Shown here: positions 6,029 through 11,441 of the stretch, piece by piece
How positions within the stretch are numbered: the stretch's first letter is position 1
Layout: each line of letters begins with the position of its first letter
Origin: Pseudomonadota bacterium
GTDB taxonomy: Bacteria; Pseudomonadota; Gammaproteobacteria; Pseudomonadales; Pseudomonadaceae
Assembly: GCA_023388335.1 (NCBI GenBank)
Contig: JAEWGL010000089.1
Coordinates: 1 to 11,441 of the forward strand
Direction: 5' to 3'
DNA length: 11,441 nucleotides
The notes under the pieces: model-generated
The model's input: the letters and a program-made list of their open reading frames with translations, nothing else
Database searches by the model: none
Told to the model about the DNA's origin: nothing
Made by a program: the position numbers and the translations under genes

Positions 6029-7557
6029 GGATGCTCCCGCTCGGCAAACAAGGCTTTGACGAAAGACTCGGCCTCGAAGGTGCGCAGGTCATCGATGCCC
6101 TCGCCCACGCCGATGTAGCGGATCGGCAGGCCGAACTGCTTGGCCAGGGCGAAGATCACCCCGCCCTTGGCGGTGCCGTCGAGCTTGGTCAACGCCAGGC
6201 CGGTGAGTTCGACGCTTTGGTTGAAGTGCTTGGCCTGGTTGATGGCGTTCTGCCCGGTACCGGCATCCAGCACCAGCAGGACCTCGTGCGGTGCATCGGC
6301 GTCAAGCTTGCCGATGACCCGACGGACCTTCTTCAGCTCTTCCATCAAGTTGTCCTTGGTGTGCAGGCGGCCGGCGGTGTCGGCGATCAGCACGTCGACG
6401 CCACGGGCCTTGGCAGCCTGCACCGCATCGAAGATCACCGAGGCCGAGTCGGCACCGGTGTGCTGGGCGATGACCGGGATCTGGTTGCGCTCGCCCCAGA
6501 CCTGTAGCTGCTCGACTGCCGCGGCGCGGAAGGTGTCGCCCGCGGCCAGCATGACCTTCTTGCCCTCGAGCTGCAGCTTCTTGGCCAGCTTGCCGATGGT
6601 GGTGGTCTTGCCGGCACCGTTGACGCCGACCACCAGGATCACGAACGGCTTGCTCTGCGATTGGATCTGCAGCGGTTTTTCGACCGGACGCAGTACGCCG
6701 GCCAGCTCATCCTGCAGCGACTTGTACAACGCATCGCTGTCGGCCAGCTGCTTGCGTGCGACCTTTTGCGTGAGGTTCTGCACGATGGCGGTGGTGGCCT
6801 CGACGCCGACGTCGGCCGTCAGCAGGCGGGTCTCGATCTCGTCGAGCAGCTCGTCGTCGATGGCCTTCTTGCCCAGGAACAGGCTGGCCATGCCTTCGCC
6901 GATGCTGGCGCTGGTCTTGGACAGGCCCTGCTTGAGACGGGCGAAGAAACCGCCCTTGCTCTCTTGCGCTGGCGATGGTGCCGGAGCGACGACCGGCTCA
7001 GGCTCGGCGGCCACAGGCTCGGCGGCGACCGGGGTGGGCACCACCAGGGCAGGCTCGGGCTCAGGTGCCGGCCGCGCCGGAATGACAGGCGGGACCAGCG
7101 ATGGGTGATCAGGCACCAGGGCGACCGGTTCCTCTTCGACCGGCAAGACCAGATTGCTGACCGGCGGCGTTGGCAGCTCTGGGATTGGCTCTGGGGTCGG
7201 CTCAGCGGCGGACGCGGCGACGACGGTCGGCGCCTCGACGACAGGTTCAGGTGCGGGTGCGGGTGCGGGTGCGGCAGGTTCGCTCACAGGCGCGTGCACA
7301 ACCGGCGCAGGCGCCACCGGTGCCTCGGCCACCACGCTCGGCGCCTCGGGCGCGGCTTCGGGTGCGCGCACCGGCTCGGGCGCGGCGCCTTCGGCAGGGG
7401 CAGCCCCCTGCTCGACAGGCGCCTCGGGGGCTACCGGTTCAGGGGTCTGTGGCTGTTCGGCGACAGGTTGCTGCGGCTTCTTGCGAAACCAGCTGAACAG
7501 GCCTTTTTTCTCGCCAGTCTCGGCCGGCGCTTTTTTGTCGTCGTTGGAACCAAACAT
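6025..7557 (-). CDS. ftsY: Signal recognition particle receptor FtsY
   Basis: FtsY is the SRP receptor GTPase that docks SRP-bound ribosomes at the inner membrane and hands them to SecYEG. The 510 aa consist of a basic/aromatic N-terminal segment (KKGLFSWFRKK, 17-27), a long Pro/Ala/Val/Glu-rich A domain (~28-198), a second amphipathic patch at the A/N junction (GGFFARLKQGL, 202-212), the N domain (~213-300) and the G domain (~303-510). GTPase motifs are GVNGAGKTT (311-319), DTFRAAA (341-347), DTAGRLHT (393-400) and TKLDGTAKGG (457-466). The two amphipathic patches match the known lipid-binding sites of E. coli FtsY. The A domain contains a hexanucleotide repeat. It is the first gene of ftsY-ftsE-ftsX and is divergent from the M16 pair. 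Confidence 0.98.
   Translation of the reverse strand: MFGSNDDKKAPAETGEKKGLFSWFRKKPQQPVAEQPQTPEPVAPEAPVEQGAAPAEGAAPEPVRAPEAAPEAPSVVAEAPVAPAPVVHAPVSEPAAPAPAPAPEPVVEAPTVVAASAAEPTPEPIPELPTPPVSNLVLPVEEEPVALVPDHPSLVPPVIPARPAPEPEPALVVPTPVAAEPVAAEPEPVVAPAPSPAQESKGGFFARLKQGLSKTSASIGEGMASLFLGKKAIDDELLDEIETRLLTADVGVEATTAIVQNLTQKVARKQLADSDALYKSLQDELAGVLRPVEKPLQIQSQSKPFVILVVGVNGAGKTTTIGKLAKKLQLEGKKVMLAAGDTFRAAAVEQLQVWGERNQIPVIAQHTGADSASVIFDAVQAAKARGVDVLIADTAGRLHTKDNLMEELKKVRRVIGKLDADAPHEVLLVLDAGTGQNAINQAKHFNQSVELTGLALTKLDGTAKGGVIFALAKQFGLPIRYIGVGEGIDDLRTFEAESFVKALFAEREHP
7251..7274. repeat. GTGCGG x4 hexanucleotide tandem repeat inside ftsY
   Basis: Four perfect copies of GTGCGG lie in the ftsY A-domain coding region; on the coding strand they encode an alternating Pro-Ala run (around residues 95-102). 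The six-base unit keeps frame, so copy-number changes would lengthen or shorten the linker by two residues without breaking the gene. Confidence 0.85.
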
Positions 7558-7788
7558 GGAAGACGGCTATCTCAGGCTAGCGATGCGCCACCAGCGGCGC
7601 ACCGGGAATTCTTTCAACGCAGAACAGACTATTTCGAATGCGGCTGGTTCATGCGCAATATTTTGTCGCGAGGCCTGCGGGCGAGATCCGCGACAGGCAT
7701 GGTCGCCAGGCAACCGGATCAGTATCCTAGCACCTCCAGGCCCGCCGACGCTAAATCCTCGCGGGCTGTCCTACAGGTTAAACACAGT
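7558..7788. promoter_or_regulatory. Divergent intergenic region between ftsY and the M16 pair
   Basis: This 231-bp region must hold the promoters of both the leftward ftsYEX unit and the rightward M16-rsmD unit. A TATCCT -10-like element on plus (7723-7728) lies ~60 bp before the first M16 gene, but the matching -35 is weak (TGGTCG). I cannot pick a convincing ftsY promoter. A 7-bp inverted repeat, TGTCGCG (7664-7670) and CGCGACA (7689-7695), sits in the middle; it could be an operator or a degenerate REP-like relic. The segment at about 7758-7777 (GCGGGCTGTCCTACAGG) also resembles part of a P. putida REP. Confidence 0.35.
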
Positions 7789-9144
7789 ATGAATGCTCTA
7801 GCCCGCCGCGCCGCTGGCCTGCTGCTCAGCACACTTTGTCTGTCGTTCTCGGCCCTTGCCGCCGATCCGCAACCCACCCACGAGTTCATCCTGGACAACG
7901 GCCTGAAAGTGGTCGTGCGCGAAGACCATCGCGCACCGGTGGTGGTCTCGCAGATCTGGTACAAGGTCGGCTCCAGCTATGAAACCCCAGGCCAGACAGG
8001 CCTGTCCCACGCCCTGGAGCACATGATGTTCAAGGGCAGCGCCAAAGTCGGTCCCGGCGAGGGTTCGCGCATCCTGCGCGACCTGGGCGCCGATGAGAAC
8101 GCCTTCACCAGTGACGACTACACCGCCTATTACCAGGTCCTGGCCCGCGACCGCCTGCCGGTGGCCTTCGAGCTCGAGGCCGATCGCCTGGCCAGCCTGC
8201 GTCTGCCGGCCGACGAGTTCAGCCGCGAGATCGAGGTCATCAAGGAAGAACGCCGTCTGCGCACCGACGACCAACCGAGCGCCAAGGCTTTCGAGCTGTT
8301 CCGCGCCATGGCCTACCCCGCCAGCGGTTACCACACCCCGACCATCGGCTGGATGGCCGACCTCGAGCGCATGAAGGTCGAGGAACTGCGCCACTGGTAC
8401 GAGTCCTGGTATGCACCGAACAACGCTACCCTGGTGGTGGTCGGCGATGTCACCGCCGATGAGGTCAAGGGCCTGGCGCAAAAGTACTTCGGCGCCATTC
8501 CCAAGCGCAACGTGCCGCCGGCCAAGCTGCCTCTGGAACTGGCCGAGCCTGGCCAGCGCCAGCTCACCCTGCATGTGCGCACTCAACTGCCCAGTGTGAT
8601 CTACGGCTTCAACGTACCAGGCCTGGCCACCGCCAAGGATCCGCGCAGCGTGCATGCCCTGCGCCTGATCTCGGCGCTGCTCGACGGCGGCTACAGCGCC
8701 CGCCTGCCGGCGCGCCTGGAGCGCGGCCAGGAGCTGGTGGCCGGCGCTTCGTCGAGCTACAACCCCTTCAGCCGCGGCGACAGCCTGTTCCTGCTCTCGG
8801 CCACGCCGAACGTGCAGAATCAAAAGACCCTGGCCGACGTCGAGAAAGGCTTCTGGGAACTGCTCGACGAACTCAAGACCACCCCGCCCTCGGCTGAAGA
8901 GCTCGAGCGCGTGCGTGCCCAGGTGATTGCCGGCCTGGTCTATGACCGCGATTCGATCAGCAGCCAGGCCACCACCATTGGCCAGCTGGAAACCGTCGGC
9001 CTGTCCTGGAAGCTCATCGACAGCGAACTGGACGAGCTCAAGCGCGTCACTGCGCAAGACATCCAGGACGCTGCGCGTACCTACTTCACCCGTGAACGCC
9101 TGAGCGTTGCCCACGTACTGCCCGAGGAGTCCGCTCATGAGTGA
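7789..9144 (+). CDS. Exported M16 family zinc metallopeptidase, catalytic subunit
   Basis: This is a 451-aa M16B (pitrilysin / mitochondrial-processing-peptidase-like) protein. An N-terminal signal peptide is clear (basic NALARR, hydrophobic LLLSTLCLSF, cleavage likely after SALAA, residue 25), so it acts in the periplasm; C17 does not fit a lipobox. The zinc motif HALEH (H74, E77, H78) is intact, with the third ligand probably E154 in VIKEERR. The later segment LLDGGYSARLPARLE (about 299-313) is typical of the second M16 domain. The frame is open far upstream over antisense ftsY, but this ATG is the only one that gives a signal peptide; its ribosome-binding site (AGG about 11 nt upstream) is weak. 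It overlaps the next gene by 8 bp. The substrate is unknown; a role in peptide or misfolded-protein turnover is only inferred. Confidence 0.92.
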   Translation: MNALARRAAGLLLSTLCLSFSALAADPQPTHEFILDNGLKVVVREDHRAPVVVSQIWYKVGSSYETPGQTGLSHALEHMMFKGSAKVGPGEGSRILRDLGADENAFTSDDYTAYYQVLARDRLPVAFELEADRLASLRLPADEFSREIEVIKEERRLRTDDQPSAKAFELFRAMAYPASGYHTPTIGWMADLERMKVEELRHWYESWYAPNNATLVVVGDVTADEVKGLAQKYFGAIPKRNVPPAKLPLELAEPGQRQLTLHVRTQLPSVIYGFNVPGLATAKDPRSVHALRLISALLDGGYSARLPARLERGQELVAGASSSYNPFSRGDSLFLLSATPNVQNQKTLADVEKGFWELLDELKTTPPSAEELERVRAQVIAGLVYDRDSISSQATTIGQLETVGLSWKLIDSELDELKRVTAQDIQDAARTYFTRERLSVAHVLPEESAHE

Positions 9145-10633
9145 TAGCAGCGCCCCACGTCACACCTTGTTCGGCCTCGGCACGCTCGTCCTGGTGCTAG
9201 CCCTGGCACCTTTCATGGCGCGGCCGGCCCAGGCCGACAGCGCCGTCAAGGCCGACAGCGCCGCTGCCCGCCCAGCCAATACCCTGCAATCACTTGCCGA
9301 GCTCGACGGCAAGGCACCAAGCCGCCGCCAGTTGAACATCCAGCACTGGAACACCGCCGAAGGCGCCCGCGTGCTGTTCGTCGAAGCCCGTGAATTGCCG
9401 ATGTTCGACCTGCGCGTGACCTTCGCCGCCGGCAGCAGCCAGGACGGCGACACCCCCGGCCTGGCTACTCTGACCAACGCCATGCTCAACGAGGGCGTGG
9501 CCGGCAAGGATGTCACCGCCATCGCCCAAGGCTTCGAAGGCCTGGGCGCCGACTTCGGCAACGGCGCCTACCGCGACATGGCCGTGGCCACGCTGCGCAG
9601 CTTGAGCGCCGCCGACAAGCGGGAGCCGGCGCTCAAGCTGTTCGCCGAGGTGGTGGGCAAGCCGACCTTCCCTGAAGATGCCCTCAAGCGCATCAAGAAC
9701 CAGCTGCTGGCCGGTTTCGAGTACGAGAAGCAGAATCCCGGCAAGCTGGCGGGCAAGGCGCTGTTTGCCCGACTCTATGGCGACCACCCCTACGCCCATT
9801 CGAGCGATGGCACCGCCGACAGCATCCCCCCGGTCACCCTCGACCAGTTGCGCGCCTTCCACGCCAAGGCCTATGCCGCCGGCAACGCGGTCATCGCCTT
9901 GGTGGGCGATCTGAGCCGCGGCGAGGCCGAAACCATTGCCGCTCAGGTCTCTGCCGCCCTGCCCCGAGGCCCGGCGCTGGCCAAGCCGGCGCAGCCGAGC
10001 GAACCCAAGCCAGGCATCACGCACATCGACTTCCCATCCAAGCAGACCCACCTGCTGCTCGCCGAACTCGGCATCGACCGCAACGATCCGGACTATGCGG
10101 CTCTGTCGCTGGGCAACCAGATCCTCGGCGGCGGCGCCTTCGGTACCCGCCTGATGACCGAAGTCCGGGAAAAACGCGGTCTGACCTACGGGGTCTATTC
10201 GGTATTCAGCCCGATGCAGGTACGTGGCCCGTTCATGATCAACCTGCAGACCCGCGCCGAACTCAGCGAAGGCACGCTCAAGCTGGTCCAGGACATCCTT
10301 GCCGACTACCTCAAGACCGGACCGTCCCAGCAAGAGCTGGATGACGCCAAGCGCGAGCTGGCCGGCAGCTTCCCGCTGTCCACTGCCAGCAACGCCAGCA
10401 TCGTCGGCCAGCTCGGCGCCATCGGCTTCTACAACTTGCCGCTGACCTGGCTGGAAGATTTCATGCAGCAGTCCCAGAGCCTGACCACCGAGCAGGTCAA
10501 GGCCGCGCTGAACAAGCACCTTACGACCGACAAACTGGTGATCGTCACGGCCGGCCCCAAGGTTGCGCAGAAGCCCCTGCCACCCCCCACTGAAAAACCC
10601 GCCGAGCAAGCGCTTGGCGTACCGGAGCATTAA
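9137..10633 (+). CDS. Exported M16 family protein lacking the zinc motif (partner subunit)
   Basis: This 498-aa M16-fold protein starts at the ATG in ATGAGTGA, overlapping the catalytic gene by 8 bp. A signal peptide is visible (LFGLGTLVLVLALAPFM, cleavage probably after PAQA, residue 33). Where HxxEH should be, the sequence is GLATLTNAMLNEG: T111, N114 and A115 replace both histidines and the glutamate, so it cannot bind zinc in the standard way. It does keep the C-domain Arg/Tyr motif REKRGLTYGVYS (344-355), which in M16 enzymes contacts substrate. This is the arrangement of heterodimeric M16B proteases, in which one subunit supplies zinc and the other the Arg/Tyr pair. The C-terminus is a proline-rich tail. 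Most likely an obligate partner of the upstream protein; not tested. Confidence 0.92.
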   Translation: MSDSSAPRHTLFGLGTLVLVLALAPFMARPAQADSAVKADSAAARPANTLQSLAELDGKAPSRRQLNIQHWNTAEGARVLFVEARELPMFDLRVTFAAGSSQDGDTPGLATLTNAMLNEGVAGKDVTAIAQGFEGLGADFGNGAYRDMAVATLRSLSAADKREPALKLFAEVVGKPTFPEDALKRIKNQLLAGFEYEKQNPGKLAGKALFARLYGDHPYAHSSDGTADSIPPVTLDQLRAFHAKAYAAGNAVIALVGDLSRGEAETIAAQVSAALPRGPALAKPAQPSEPKPGITHIDFPSKQTHLLLAELGIDRNDPDYAALSLGNQILGGGAFGTRLMTEVREKRGLTYGVYSVFSPMQVRGPFMINLQTRAELSEGTLKLVQDILADYLKTGPSQQELDDAKRELAGSFPLSTASNASIVGQLGAIGFYNLPLTWLEDFMQQSQSLTTEQVKAALNKHLTTDKLVIVTAGPKVAQKPLPPPTEKPAEQALGVPEH

Positions 10634-11223
10634 TGGCCAAGCCAACCCAACCTGCCAGACCCAGCCAGGGTCAGGGTCACCTGCGCATCATCGCCGGTGA
10701 GTGGCGCAGCCGCCGTCTGGCCGTGCCCGCCGGCGACGGACTGCGCCCAACCCCGGACCGGGTCCGCGAAACCGTGTTCAACTGGCTGGCCCCCTACATC
10801 GAAGGCGCCCACGTGCTGGATGCCTTCACCGGTAGCGGCGCCCTGTACCTCGAAGCGCTGTCGCGTGGCGCGACGCAAGCCGTGGCGCTGGACAGCAATC
10901 CGGCAGCCATTGCCAACCTCAGGCACAACCTCGAAGTGCTGCGCTGCCCGCGCGGCCAGGTGATCCAGAGCGACGCCCTGCGCTACCTGCAGGGCGAGGT
11001 GAAGCAACAATTCGACCTGGTATTCCTCGATCCACCCTTCCATCAGGTCCTGCTCGCCAACACCTGCAGCCTGCTCGAGGCGCGCGGCTGGCTGCGCGAC
11101 AACGCCTGGATCTACACTGAAAGCGAAGCGGCCCCTTCGTCGCTGCAGATGCCCGGCAACTGGCGCCTGCACCGGGAAAAGAAAACCGGCCAGGTCCACT
11201 ACGCCCTCTGGCAACGCGACTAG
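10633..11223 (+). CDS. rsmD: 16S rRNA (guanine(966)-N(2))-methyltransferase RsmD
   Basis: RsmD uses SAM to methylate N2 of G966 in helix 31 of 16S rRNA within the assembled small subunit. At 196 aa the length is normal. Family motifs are RIIAGEWRSRRL (18-29), RPTPDRVRETVFNWL (38-52), SAM-binding DAFTGSGALYLEALSRGA (63-80), acidic D87 in VALDSNP, and the catalytic DPPF (133-136; the N/D-PP-Y/F motif of exocyclic amino methyltransferases). The ATG overlaps the stop of the upstream M16 gene by one base (TAATG), so it is translationally coupled to the protease pair, although no functional link is obvious. The first ~15 residues are Pro/Gln-rich and look disordered. Confidence 0.96.
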   Translation: MAKPTQPARPSQGQGHLRIIAGEWRSRRLAVPAGDGLRPTPDRVRETVFNWLAPYIEGAHVLDAFTGSGALYLEALSRGATQAVALDSNPAAIANLRHNLEVLRCPRGQVIQSDALRYLQGEVKQQFDLVFLDPPFHQVLLANTCSLLEARGWLRDNAWIYTESEAAPSSLQMPGNWRLHREKKTGQVHYALWQRD

Positions 11224-11239
11224 GCACCGTGCCTGCCCG

Positions 11240-11270
11240 CCCGCCTGCAGCGTTGAGTAACGCAGGCGGG
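11240..11270 (+). terminator. Candidate terminator after rsmD
   Basis: CCCGCCTGC (11240-11248) pairs with GCAGGCGGG (11262-11270), a 9-bp GC stem 16 bp past the rsmD stop. An alternative inner stem GCGTT/AACGC (11250-11254 / 11259-11263) can also form. There is no T-run after it, so it is at best a weak or factor-assisted terminator, or an mRNA 3'-end stabiliser. Confidence 0.45.
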
Positions 11271-11345
11271 GGCGCAGGTTCATGACGTCCGGCCCACCGA
11301 CAGCCGACCAATAGCGCAGGTACCGTGGCGTTCTTTCATGGCACT

Positions 11346-11441
11346 CTAGTGTCCTGTCTCGGAAATACGTTCTCTTTTGGCGAGTGGCTTGGGTGTTCGG
11401 CCAAGGCGCCGCGACGAGTCATAGCAGGGCTATGGCGAGGA
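11346..11441. mobile_element. Outer end of a CTAG-flanked repeat (IS or MITE), cut by window edge
   Basis: From CTAG (11346-11349) followed by TGTCCTGTCTCGGAAATACG, the sequence matches the right arm of the 1667-1742 element (reverse complement) at 29 of 32 element positions plus the CTAG. Past about 11382 it diverges into unrelated sequence with a short CATAGC/GCTATG inverted repeat. It thus looks like the terminal inverted repeat of a longer element running out of the window. No transposase coding is visible in the 92 element bases present. Confidence 0.6.

Noticed and set aside
6661..7788. Long in-frame extension upstream of the first M16 gene
   Set aside because: It lies antisense to ftsY, is Arg/Gly-rich low-complexity sequence, and would bury the M16 signal peptide. 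High GC leaves many antisense frames open here.
7798..9138. Long minus-strand open frame opposite the catalytic M16 gene
   Set aside because: It mirrors the codon structure of a clearly recognised gene and has no recognisable domain. The same applies to the minus-strand frames at 9290-10645 and 10630-11283 and the plus-strand frames at 3471-4298 and 5360-6118.
1..11441. A previously undescribed multi-gene system, CRISPR array or prophage
   Set aside because: Every gene of normal size belongs to a known core family; there are no spaced direct repeats, integrase or phage genes. Only the short CTAG-flanked elements stand out.

Overview
The window looks like a piece of core chromosome from a Pseudomonas of the P. 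putida type. This rests on high GC content, recognisable protein sequences and a conserved gene neighbourhood. Nearly all of it is housekeeping DNA, densely packed in short operons. The only clearly mobile signal is a small inverted-repeat element between thiS and thiG, and a matching repeat end at the right edge of the window.

Layout, left to right. (1) 94-1939, minus strand: thiS, thiG and trmB, read in that order. ThiS is the sulfur carrier and ThiG the thiazole synthase of thiamine synthesis; TrmB makes m7G46 in tRNA. (2) 2047-2421, minus strand: a small DUF423 membrane protein, divergent from (3) mtgA (2486-3196, plus strand), a monofunctional peptidoglycan glycosyltransferase. (4) A 12-bp-stem bidirectional terminator (3325-3359) separates mtgA from the convergent rpoH. 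(5) 3378-7557, minus strand: ftsY, ftsE and ftsX overlap by 4 bp at each junction, followed by rpoH. FtsY is the SRP receptor, FtsEX is the divisome ABC system that controls septal peptidoglycan hydrolysis, and RpoH is the heat-shock sigma factor. A sigma-E-like promoter candidate lies just upstream of rpoH. (6) 7789-11223, plus strand: two exported M16 peptidase-family proteins, one with the zinc motif and one without, overlapping by 8 bp. They are followed by rsmD (16S rRNA m2G966 methyltransferase), which overlaps by 1 bp. (7) 11224-11441: a candidate terminator, then the outer end of a repeat whose arm matches the thiS/thiG element.

The most notable observation is a 68-bp near-palindrome (1671-1738) with TGT...ACA ends, flanked on both sides by CTAG. 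It looks like a non-autonomous transposable element with a 4-bp target duplication. Its target CTAG overlaps the thiS stop codon, so thiS stays intact. I see no unknown multi-gene system; the genes are all recognisable core functions.
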